This document shows positions 17,104-26,387 of a DNA stretch of 33,304 bases, one piece after another (position 1 is the stretch's first letter; every line of letters starts with the position of its first letter). The notes under the pieces are model-generated. The model was not told the DNA's origin. It searched no databases and was given only the letters and a program-made list of their open reading frames with translations. Source of the stretch: an uncultured Hellea sp. (GTDB taxonomy: Bacteria > Pseudomonadota > Alphaproteobacteria > Caulobacterales > Maricaulaceae); contig CAJQGR010000080.1 of the NCBI GenBank assembly GCA_905477785.1, positions 1-33,304 of the forward strand, given 5' to 3'. The translations under genes were made by a program, and so were the position numbers.

Positions 17104-18831
17104 CTAGCGTTCCATCATATCGGCATTACTTCGCCCCGGCGGCACAAGCGGCCAAACATTTTCATATGTGTCTATTTTTACATGCATCAATATTGGGCCT
17201 GTTGCAGAGAGCAATCGTTCAATGCCATCATCAACTTCATCGCCTTTTGTGATAGTGAAGGCATCAATCTGGAAAGCTTTCGCAACCATTGCAAAATCAG
17301 GGTTATCATCTAAATTTACTTCTGAATAATTTTTTTCAAAGAAAACCTCTTGCCATTGACGAACCATACCTAGGGCTGAGTTATCCAGTAATACAATCTT
17401 TAAAGGAATATCATATCTAAATAGAGTAGCCAATTCTTGTATATTCATCATTATTGATCCGTCACCAGATACTGTTATTACAGTACGGTTTGGAGCACCC
17501 AACTTTGCTCCGAGGCCAGCAGGCAAACCAAAACCCATAGTTCCCAAGCCACCAGATGTAATATGATCTTTTGGGTTATCAAAATAGCAGTGTTGAGCTA
17601 CCCACATCTGATGTTGTCCAACATCGCATGTAATTATCGCGCTTCTATCGACACGTCTCGAAAGATCATGAAGTAACTTGGGAGCATAAACTCCACCTGT
17701 TTTCATATTTTCTATTGGGGACTTATAATCCCATTCATGTTCGTCCCGACGTGAAAAACAAATATGCCTCCAATTCTCACATTGTGCCTCCCCTGGGTTT
17801 AATGCAGCTAAGTTCTTTTTCAGTGAACCATCGAGGTATACATCAGTTTTTCTAAGTTTATTTATCTCAGCTATATCTATGTCCAAATGAATGACTTTAG
17901 CATTAGGAGCAAAAGTGTCTAACTTACCAGTCGCACGATCATCAAATCTAGCTCCAGCTACGATAAGCAAATCACACTCTTGAACGGCATAATTTGCTGC
18001 TTTTAATCCATGCATGCCTAACATACCTAAAAAACTAGGATGATCTGAAGGCAGTGAACCAAGCCCCTTTAAAGTTGATACAACTGGAATATTTGTTCGG
18101 TCAACAAGATCTCGCAACTCCTGAACGCCATCACCCTGAGCTATGCCGCCACCAATATAAAAAAGGGGTTTTTTTGATTTTTTAATTAGATCTTCAGCTT
18201 TTGATATATAATCACTTTGGCCCATTTCTGGCTTTATTTTTGGATAAGGCCGCCACTTGTGTCGTTCTGTTGTGAGTGCATTGGCTACATCTTTTGGGAG
18301 GTCTATTAGAACTGGTCCAGGTCTGCCTTCAGCTGCTATAAAATAAGCTTCAGCTACCATACCAGGAAGATCTGCTGGATCACGAGCAATATAACTGTGC
18401 TTGACAATTGGTAGAGTAATTCCAAAAATATCAACTTCTTGAAAAGCATCGGTGCCCATTAAATCGGAGGTAACTTGCCCAGTTACAAAAACAACAGGAA
18501 CAGAGTCTAAATATGCATCAGCAATCGCTGTAACTAGATTGGTGGCTCCTGGGCCAGATGTAGCAAATGCCGTTCCAGTTTTTCCAGTAGCTCTAGCATA
18601 ACCAATTGCAGCCATCCCACAACCCTGCTCGTGACGGCACAATATATGCCGCAAAGAAGTTACCTTTGGTAAAACATCATAAACTGGCATAATAGCACCT
18701 CCCGGATACCCAAAAATAGTATCCACACCTTGAGCTGCAATTGATTCCAATAACAAAAGAGCACCTGATTTTGGCTCACGATTGGCCAATATTTTCGTTT
18801 GTTGTCGTTCAAATTGAGTTGCTGTGGTCAT
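17104..18831 (-). CDS. ilvB: Acetolactate synthase large subunit (IlvG/IlvB)
   Basis: The TPP-, FAD- and Mg-dependent catalytic subunit that forms acetolactate and acetohydroxybutyrate for Val/Leu and Ile. The 575 residues show the N-terminal TPP domain with catalytic E68 in RHEQGCGMAAIGYARATGKTG, then TSGPGATN and GTDAFQEVDIFGIT; the central FAD domain (~205-350); and the C-terminal TPP-binding domain with GDGSIMMNIQELATLFRYDIPLKIVLLDN. By eye the TDAFQEVD and RPGPVLIDLPKD stretches resemble E. coli IlvG as much as or more than IlvB/IlvI. That fits the short IlvM-like subunit encoded 10 nt downstream. It is the third gene of the operon, 31 nt after ilvC, with AGG seven bases before the ATG. 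Confidence 0.95.
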   Translation of the reverse strand: MTTATQFERQQTKILANREPKSGALLLLESIAAQGVDTIFGYPGGAIMPVYDVLPKVTSLRHILCRHEQGCGMAAIGYARATGKTGTAFATSGPGATNLVTAIADAYLDSVPVVFVTGQVTSDLMGTDAFQEVDIFGITLPIVKHSYIARDPADLPGMVAEAYFIAAEGRPGPVLIDLPKDVANALTTERHKWRPYPKIKPEMGQSDYISKAEDLIKKSKKPLFYIGGGIAQGDGVQELRDLVDRTNIPVVSTLKGLGSLPSDHPSFLGMLGMHGLKAANYAVQECDLLIVAGARFDDRATGKLDTFAPNAKVIHLDIDIAEINKLRKTDVYLDGSLKKNLAALNPGEAQCENWRHICFSRRDEHEWDYKSPIENMKTGGVYAPKLLHDLSRRVDRSAIITCDVGQHQMWVAQHCYFDNPKDHITSGGLGTMGFGLPAGLGAKLGAPNRTVITVSGDGSIMMNIQELATLFRYDIPLKIVLLDNSALGMVRQWQEVFFEKNYSEVNLDDNPDFAMVAKAFQIDAFTITKGDEVDDGIERLLSATGPILMHVKIDTYENVWPLVPPGRSNADMMER

Positions 18832-18862
18832 TTTTGTGCCTAATGCTGTAGTTTAATAAAAA

Positions 18863-21573
<2,711 letters not shown>

Positions 21574-21591
21574 ACAATTCTCCCTAAGCAT

Positions 21592-21618
21592 AAAAAAACC
21601 CGCTCGGTTAAGAGCGGG
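21592..21618 (-). terminator. Rho-independent terminator/attenuator before ilvD
   Basis: On the minus strand CCCGCTC (21618-21612) pairs perfectly with GAGCGGG (21605-21599) around a six-base loop and is followed by seven T residues. It ends one base before the first in-frame ATG of ilvD and about 19 bases before its likely GTG start, so it lies inside the ilvD leader, not behind a gene. That placement makes it an attenuator for the ilv-leu operon. Its 5' arm can instead pair with GCGGG at 21652-21648. Confidence 0.92.
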
Positions 21619-21652
21619 TAAACTAGGCTTATAACATTTACCTAAATCCCGC
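21614..21652 (-). promoter_or_regulatory. Possible antiterminator stem of the ilv attenuator
   Basis: Segment 2, GCGGGATTTAGG (21652-21641), can pair with segment 3, CCTAGTTTACCCGC (21627-21614): GCGGG with CCCGC and TTAGG with CCTAG (one G-U), with a small internal loop. Segment 3 contains the 5' arm of the terminator, so the two structures exclude each other. The leader-peptide stop codon lies inside segment 2, so a ribosome that finishes the peptide would cover it and favour termination. A small hairpin CTGCT-TAAT-AGCAG (21674-21661) precedes it. Confidence 0.7.
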
Positions 21653-21770
21653 TTTTTTTACTGCTATTAAGCAGCACTCTTAAAATCAGGTTTATTCCAA
21701 TCATAAAATTTATAAGACATCGTACGACATTACCTTCGTCTGTATTGTAATATTTCTGGGTTATCATCAT
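21642..21770 (-). CDS. ilv-leu operon leader peptide
   Basis: A short ORF of 42 codons from the paired ATGs at 21770/21767 to TAG at 21644-21642. Residues 19-34 read [16 protein letters not shown], in which ten of sixteen are Leu, Ile or Val. That is the expected composition of a control peptide for a branched-chain amino-acid operon. The stop sits inside antiterminator segment 2. The start is less certain: neither ATG has a good Shine-Dalgarno, and an internal ATG at 21704 would give a 20-residue peptide that keeps most of the run. By analogy with enterobacterial ilv and leu leaders, ribosome stalling when any of the three aminoacyl-tRNAs is scarce would let transcription proceed. The protein itself probably has no other role. 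Confidence 0.68.
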   Translation of the reverse strand: MMITQKYYNTDEGNVVRCLINFMIGINLILRVLLNSSKKSGI

Positions 21771-21797
21771 TTCATTTTCAAATTTAAATGTATAAAT

Positions 21798-21826
21798 ATT
21801 CTAAACAATCGCCTTAGGCAACACAA
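21798..21826 (-). promoter_or_regulatory. Probable promoter of the ilv-leu operon
   Basis: On the minus strand TTGTGT (21826-21821), a 17-base spacer and TAGAAT (21803-21798) form a good sigma70-type pair. The start would be near 21791, about 20 bases ahead of the leader-peptide ATG and about 200 bases ahead of ilvD. The spacer contains the inverted repeat GCCTAAGGC, a possible operator. The promoter lies about 60 bases beyond the metB stop, so the ilv operon can be transcribed independently of metX-metB. Confidence 0.55.
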
Positions 21827-21886
21827 AAATTTACCCTAAAATAATCATTTTTTGGATAATAGTTATAAATTCATGCCTTAAATAGA

Positions 21887-23032
21887 CTAAATTAAGGTAA
21901 AAGATGCCGATAAGTCTTGAATTATGTCTTCAGAACTTTCAAGGCCAATAGAAATTCTAAGTAAACTTTCTTTTATCCCAGCAGTGCACCTTAAGGTTTC
22001 AGATATACCGCCATGCGTCATCGTTGGTGGATACGAAATTAAACTCTCAACACCTCCGAGGCTTGGGGCCAGTTGAAATACCTTTAGACTTTCTATGACT
22101 TTCTTGGCCTCGTTAAAGCCTCCATTAACTTCAAACGAAATCATTGCACCGGGTCCACTTTGTTGTTTTTTACACAATCTATAACCAGAGTCCGATGGTA
22201 AACCTGGATAATATACTTTAGTAATCTTAGGGTGTTTGTGAAGAAATTGCGCTACTTTCATTGCGCTTGACTCTTGGCTATCCATTCTTGGATGTAAGGT
22301 GCGCATCCCGCGTAAAGTCATATAACTATCAAAGGGCGAGCCTGTAACACCGAGACAGTTTGCCCACCATGTTAATTGATCACCATGCTCTTGTTTTTTT
22401 GAAATAATAGCACCGCCAACTACATCGCTATGCCCATTTAAGTACTTGGTAGTAGAATGAATAGAAAAATCAGCGCCTAAATCCAGTGGCCTTTGACGAA
22501 CGGGAGATAGTAATGTGTTATCTACAGCTACAAGAGCACCAACTGATTTTGCAAACTCACAAATTTCTGAAATATCTACCAATCTAAGCAATGGGTTTGA
22601 CGGAGACTCAAGCAATAAAAGCGCGGGTTTTTCTTTAAAAACCTCACTTACTTCGTTTGCATCTAAAAAGTCTATAAATCTAACTTTTAATCTACCTTGC
22701 TTAGCCCTGTGACTCAAAAGACGGTGCGTTCCTGCATAACAATCATTAGGGGCAACTATTAGTTCATTCGCTTTAAATAGATTCGTCACTAAGTCTATTG
22801 CAGACATGCCTGAAGATGTGACAACGCACGAAAACCCATTTTCTAATTTTGTTAATGCTTCAGCTAATTCATTTCTGTTAGGGTTTGCTGTTCTGCCATA
22901 GTCGTATTTACCTTTTTCCGATATTGTATCAAAGCAATACGTAGAACTTAGATAAATAGGAGGACTCACTGATTTATAAGCCGGGTCGTCGCCCATTCCT
23001 GCCTGTATTAGTGATGTACGTTTTGAAGTCAT
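21887..23032 (-). CDS. metB: Cystathionine gamma-synthase
   Basis: A PLP enzyme that joins an O-acyl-homoserine with cysteine to give cystathionine (transsulfuration route to methionine). The 381 residues match E. coli MetB (386) closely by eye: YGRTANPNRNELAEAL, TSSGMSAIDLVTNLF, APNDCYAGTHRLL, LLLESPSNPLLRLVDI, the PLP lysine K196 in HSTTKYLNGHSDVVGG, WWANCLGVTGSPFDSYMTLRGMRTL, and SLGGVESLISYPPTMTHGG. These favour MetB over MetY, MetZ or MetC, although close homologues can share cystathionine gamma-lyase or sulfhydrylase activity. It follows metX by 46 nt to its ATG-adjacent stop region (metX stop at 23063, metB ATG at 23032), so the two share the SAM riboswitch transcript. Confidence 0.9.
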   Translation of the reverse strand: MTSKRTSLIQAGMGDDPAYKSVSPPIYLSSTYCFDTISEKGKYDYGRTANPNRNELAEALTKLENGFSCVVTSSGMSAIDLVTNLFKANELIVAPNDCYAGTHRLLSHRAKQGRLKVRFIDFLDANEVSEVFKEKPALLLLESPSNPLLRLVDISEICEFAKSVGALVAVDNTLLSPVRQRPLDLGADFSIHSTTKYLNGHSDVVGGAIISKKQEHGDQLTWWANCLGVTGSPFDSYMTLRGMRTLHPRMDSQESSAMKVAQFLHKHPKITKVYYPGLPSDSGYRLCKKQQSGPGAMISFEVNGGFNEAKKVIESLKVFQLAPSLGGVESLISYPPTMTHGGISETLRCTAGIKESLLRISIGLESSEDIIQDLSASFTLI

Positions 23033-23062
23033 ATTTTCACCTCTATAAAATATATAATTTTA

Positions 23063-24016
23063 TTAATTCAGACTTTGACAGAATTTTAATAGGCGAGGTG
23101 CCATTGCATCATATTCCTTCAAAAATGCATCGTGGCCATAAAGTGATGTAAAAGTGAACAGCTCAGAATCCCCCCCCAAACGATCGCGTAATTCCCTAAC
23201 ATTAGCCAAAGGAGAGAGTTGATCAGATGTTGCCGACATAAGTAAAGTGGGGGTTTTTATTAATTCAGGCTCTACATTATGCAAATCAATGGATTCTGAT
23301 AACGCTAAAAATCGTCTTGCATCCATGAGTTCCGCAAATGCATTACCACGTGAACCTAAATATTCACATATATCAAACTTTGAAGGAAATTTTTGTGTTT
23401 CAATGAGATCAAACCTACCATCAAACTCTTCTGCAGTACGATAAGTAGTCATTGCAAGCTCTCGAGCAAGTTTCATTCCTTTAGCTGGTGATCCAGCCTC
23501 TATACCAAGCATTACAGCTCGCCTCTGAATACCTCGCCATGCCACTCCTATTGGGTAAGGTTTATGTGCAGCTCCTATCACACAAATATTATCAACCATA
23601 TCCGGAAAATCATGAGCGAAGGCAAGGGCGGTCATACCCCCATATGAAGAACCAATTATGGCGTTTACACAGCCAATATTATTGAATAGCAACAATTCCT
23701 TCAATCGATCCGCTTGATCGTGAGTAGTTATAGACTTAGGTCGACTTTCACTTTCAATGGATGGGGCAAAATCAAAACCTATGACTGAATACTTATTGAG
23801 ATCAATTGGACCGTCAGGCCTAACTAGTGTCGACCACCAACCTCGGTCAAGCCTTCCGCCATCAGCGACAAACCTAGAAGCAGAAATTCCTCCCATTATT
23901 ACTATTGTTGGTCCATTCTCATTACCATAGAGACGACCCAAAACTTCGTCGTTTTCTATTACACACCCTCGCTGCAGAGTGTTATCACCTAATTTAACTC
24001 TAATATCCCGCGGCAT
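23063..24016 (-). CDS. metX: Homoserine O-acyltransferase, MetX-like alpha/beta hydrolase
   Basis: Activates homoserine by acylation for methionine synthesis. I choose ATG 24016, with GGAG eight bases upstream, over GTG 24022, which stands only two bases from it; this gives 317 residues. The alpha/beta-hydrolase triad is visible: nucleophile S124 in IGSSYGGMTALAFAHDFPD, D265 in SATSDQLSPL and H295 in YGHDAFLKEY. The internal stretch TTYRTAEEFDGRF is the MetX signature. It is shorter than typical MetX (~350-380), and the usual GSxxGSTGP region is replaced by FAPSIESESRP. Acetyl- versus succinyl-CoA use cannot be decided. The SAM-I riboswitch just upstream and metB downstream strongly support the role. 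Confidence 0.88.
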   Translation of the reverse strand: MPRDIRVKLGDNTLQRGCVIENDEVLGRLYGNENGPTIVIMGGISASRFVADGGRLDRGWWSTLVRPDGPIDLNKYSVIGFDFAPSIESESRPKSITTHDQADRLKELLLFNNIGCVNAIIGSSYGGMTALAFAHDFPDMVDNICVIGAAHKPYPIGVAWRGIQRRAVMLGIEAGSPAKGMKLARELAMTTYRTAEEFDGRFDLIETQKFPSKFDICEYLGSRGNAFAELMDARRFLALSESIDLHNVEPELIKTPTLLMSATSDQLSPLANVRELRDRLGGDSELFTFTSLYGHDAFLKEYDAMAPRLLKFCQSLN

Positions 24017-24024
24017 AGCCACTA

Positions 24025-24170
24025 CTCCGATTTTAATGCCAATATGCGGGGAAAGATTAAAAGCTTTTAGCTAGCAACATCTTTCGGAATAAACCGCAGG
24101 AATTGGCACCGACTGAAAAAACAAGGTTGCCCCGACTTTCTGAGGGCCTGTCCCTAGGTCGGTCTTGATG
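24025..24170 (-). promoter_or_regulatory. SAM-I (S-box) riboswitch controlling metX-metB
   Basis: The aptamer reads on the minus strand from CATC (24170) to GATG (24078), which form the closing helix P1. Inside are the S-box signatures in order: ATCAAGA, P2 arms CCGAC and GTCGG enclosing AGGGACAGGCCC and GAAA, then GGCAACC, then GGTGCCAATTCC, and a short P4 (CGG...CCG) before AAAGATG. Together these match the SAM-I class rather than SAM-II or SAM-V. Downstream, GAAAGAT (24085-24079) can pair with ATCTTTC (24057-24051), which excludes P1. When P1 forms, the freed TTCC can pair with the GGAG Shine-Dalgarno (24028-24025). No T-run hairpin of note is present, so translational repression by SAM is the likely mode. 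Confidence 0.93.
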
Positions 24171-24178
24171 AATATAGG

Positions 24179-24207
24179 GATATGACTGATACAACAGCAG
24201 ACGTCAA
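24179..24207 (-). promoter_or_regulatory. Candidate promoter for metX-metB
   Basis: On the minus strand TTGACG (24207-24202) lies 17 bases before CATATC (24184-24179), just ahead of the riboswitch aptamer and just past the stop codon of the DUF983 gene. The -35 is good and the -10 is weak. The position fits a transcript that begins a few bases before P1. Confidence 0.4.
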
Positions 24208-24210
24208 GTA

Positions 24211-24591
24211 TTAGGAAGTTGGTGCATCAGTAGCCCAAATAAGCGCAATAAAGAAACCTTTTACTCGAGGTAAAACAAATAAACAGATAATGACACCAAT
24301 CACAATCAGCACCAACGTTCGTATCCAGTCAGGTAGATCTAATTTAAAAGCTATCAGATAAAAAAATGGAGCGATAAAATGACCAGAAATCAGCATTGAG
24401 GCCCAAGCAGGTGCATCGTCTGCTCTTACATTTATCCATTCGGTCTCACAAACTTTACAAATATCAACTTGTTTGAGGTAACTTTTAAACAGTTTTGTTT
24501 TTCCACACTTAGGGCAAGAGCCCATAAATCCTCTCTTTAGTACACCAAATTTATTTGTATTTATAAATTTATTCATAATCAATAATAGCAT
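24211..24591 (-). CDS. DUF983 zinc-ribbon membrane protein
   Basis: A 126-residue (or 121 from the second ATG at 24576) inner-membrane protein of unknown function. An N-terminal zinc ribbon has two CxxC knuckles: C26/C29 (GSCPKCGKTKLF) and C45/C48 (ICKVCETEW). It is followed by the family motif RADDAPAWASMLISGHFIAP and two transmembrane segments (~62-83 and ~90-112). This is the standard DUF983 layout, common in alphaproteobacteria and sometimes found near cytochrome oxidase genes; none is present here. No clear Shine-Dalgarno decides between the two starts. It is on the same strand as metX, but metX has its own leader, so co-regulation by the riboswitch does not apply to it. Confidence 0.88.
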   Translation of the reverse strand: MLLLIMNKFINTNKFGVLKRGFMGSCPKCGKTKLFKSYLKQVDICKVCETEWINVRADDAPAWASMLISGHFIAPFFYLIAFKLDLPDWIRTLVLIVIGVIICLFVLPRVKGFFIALIWATDAPTS

Positions 24592-24619
24592 TATTCAATG
24601 ATTAAATATAATGGCCTTA

Positions 24620-24646
24620 TTGACACATCTACCTCACAACCATACT
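24620..24646 (+). promoter_or_regulatory. Candidate promoter for the homoserine dehydrogenase gene
   Basis: TTGACA (24620-24625) is a consensus -35. CATACT (24641-24646) follows after 15 bases, which is short. The pair stands in the 73-base divergent gap before the gene start at 24665. Other -10 choices at better spacing match less well. I see no riboswitch or hairpin in this gap. Confidence 0.28.
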
Positions 24647-24664
24647 CATTATACCTCATATTAA

Positions 24665-26332
24665 ATGAAAGAAAATCAAATGCCAGTTCCAATTATTGTC
24701 TTAAATTTTGGCCATAGCGTTTTACGTAATCTTGATGACTACACTGAAGCTGCTAGTGAAATATACCGCCATTACAGACAAGGCCAAAATGTAGTAGCTG
24801 TAACTTCAGCCCAAGGAGATCAAACTGATATCCTACTAGCAGAGGCAAGACAAATTGGGCCAGATGAAGATGCAAAAAATCTACCCGAGTTAATTCAGCT
24901 AGGAGAAAGGCGCTCAGCTGCTCTCCTCGCACTAGCTCTGGAAAGAATTGGGGCTCCAGCATTCGTAAGACAAGCAAGGGACTTAGGTCTCAAAGCGAAA
25001 AAATCTACGCTAGTAGATTTGAATACAAATCAATTAGAAATAGATCTTAAAAATCATGACATTGTTGTCATGCCCGGCCACGTAGCCATAGGCGAAAAAG
25101 ATAGAACTGTTTTACTTGCCGAGGGCGGTGCCGATATGACAGCTATCTATGTCGCGAAGCGGCTTGGTGTTAAAGCGAAGTTACTTAAGGATGTAGAAGG
25201 TGTTTTCGAACGTGACCCTAAGTCTTCAGGGCCACAACCAAAACGTTACAATAAAATTTCCTATGACGATGCAAAAAAAGTTGCTGCACCCTTGATATCA
25301 CCTAAAGCTTTAGAATTTGCAAAAAAACATCAGATTGAGTTTGATTTAGGAACGCCTGGTATCTCAAGTGGTACTACAATTGGAAAATTGACAGGTAAGC
25401 TGACCGAAACAACTACCCCAAAAAAACTCAGAATAGCTATGATGGGCTGTGGAGTTGTAGGAGGCGGTGTTTACCGAAGAATAAAGTCTCATTCCGAACG
25501 CTTTGAAGTCGTAAAGATATTAGTTAGAAATACATCTAAATATATAGATCAGGGCTACAAACCAGAAGAACTAACAACGAATTTTCAAGAAATATTAGAA
25601 TCAAATCCAGATGTATTTATTGACGTTTCTGGCCCTGTTGAACCTGCATTAGAGTACTGCAAATTAATGATAGAAAATAAAGTGCATATAATAAGTGCCA
25701 ACAAGCAAGCAATAGCTGAGGGTGGGCTACCATTAATAAATTATGCTAATAATAAGAACACACAACTTTTATTTTCCTCTGCTGCTGGCGGAGGAATGCC
25801 TGTACTTGAAATGTGTATTCGAGAGAAAGGGCGTATTACTCGAGTAGAAGCTTTATTAAATGGAACAACAAATTACATGCTTGATGAAATTAGTTCAGGA
25901 AAGACTTATGCTGACGCTTTAGCAGATGCACAAAGAAAGGGCTTTGCAGAAACAGATCCGACCGCAGATGTATCAGGTTTAGACTCAGCAGCTAAAATCC
26001 GTTTAGTTGCATTGTTAGGATTTGATGAACAGATTGATACAAATGATATTCAAAGAGATACTATTGAAAATTTTTCTTTAAGCTCGCCTCCACTTGGCGC
26101 AATAAAACGCATATCAACATGCTGGAAGGATATAAATGGCTTCTCCTCCAAACTTGAACTCAAAGACTTATCTCTGAATAACTTTATAGCTCAAGCAGAT
26201 GGTGAAGAAGCTCATGCTATTTTTTACTTCGAAGATGGCGATCAATACAAAATTCGTGGAAAAGGGGCTGGCCGTTGGCCAACCACTGAATCTGTGATGG
26301 CTGACTTGTATGATATTTCAAACCTAGAATAA
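24665..26332 (+). CDS. Homoserine dehydrogenase with degenerate aspartokinase-like N-terminal domain
   Basis: Reduces aspartate semialdehyde to homoserine. Residues ~255-555 are a full homoserine dehydrogenase: Rossmann MMGCGVVGGGVYRRI, SANKQAIAEGG, SSAAGGGMPVLEM, LLNGTTNYMLDEI, and FAETDPTADVSGLDSAAKIRLVAL with the catalytic acidic and lysine residues. Residues ~8-245 resemble the amino-acid kinase fold of aspartokinase: NFGHSV at 14-19, GGADMTAIYVAKRLG (~154-168) and KDVEGVFERDP (175-185). The N-terminal ATP-site KFGG motif is changed to NFGH, losing the key lysine, so kinase activity is doubtful. The two ACT domains that separate kinase and dehydrogenase in ThrA/MetL are absent. The start could also be ATG 24680. 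The metX-metB neighbourhood fits the pathway. Confidence 0.9.
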   Translation: MKENQMPVPIIVLNFGHSVLRNLDDYTEAASEIYRHYRQGQNVVAVTSAQGDQTDILLAEARQIGPDEDAKNLPELIQLGERRSAALLALALERIGAPAFVRQARDLGLKAKKSTLVDLNTNQLEIDLKNHDIVVMPGHVAIGEKDRTVLLAEGGADMTAIYVAKRLGVKAKLLKDVEGVFERDPKSSGPQPKRYNKISYDDAKKVAAPLISPKALEFAKKHQIEFDLGTPGISSGTTIGKLTGKLTETTTPKKLRIAMMGCGVVGGGVYRRIKSHSERFEVVKILVRNTSKYIDQGYKPEELTTNFQEILESNPDVFIDVSGPVEPALEYCKLMIENKVHIISANKQAIAEGGLPLINYANNKNTQLLFSSAAGGGMPVLEMCIREKGRITRVEALLNGTTNYMLDEISSGKTYADALADAQRKGFAETDPTADVSGLDSAAKIRLVALLGFDEQIDTNDIQRDTIENFSLSSPPLGAIKRISTCWKDINGFSSKLELKDLSLNNFIAQADGEEAHAIFYFEDGDQYKIRGKGAGRWPTTESVMADLYDISNLE

Positions 26333-26387
26333 ATTTTACAACTATCCGTGTTAGCTCTACGTATTATACAATTGGATATATCATTAT

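Noticed and set aside
21666-21720. Alternative leader ORF in another frame, ATG 21720 to TAA, 17 residues rich in Tyr, Phe and Lys (GAAGG 12 nt upstream)
   Set aside because: It has no Leu, Ile or Val codons, its Shine-Dalgarno spacing is long, and its stop lies before antiterminator segment 2, so it does not explain control of an ilv operon. The overlapping Leu/Ile/Val-rich frame does. It cannot be wholly excluded.
24051-24080. Possible intrinsic terminator after the SAM aptamer (AGCT-AAA-AGCT followed by TTTAAT)
   Set aside because: The stem is four pairs and the T-run is broken. The alternative stem GAAAGAT/ATCTTTC and the GGAG contact fit translational control better.
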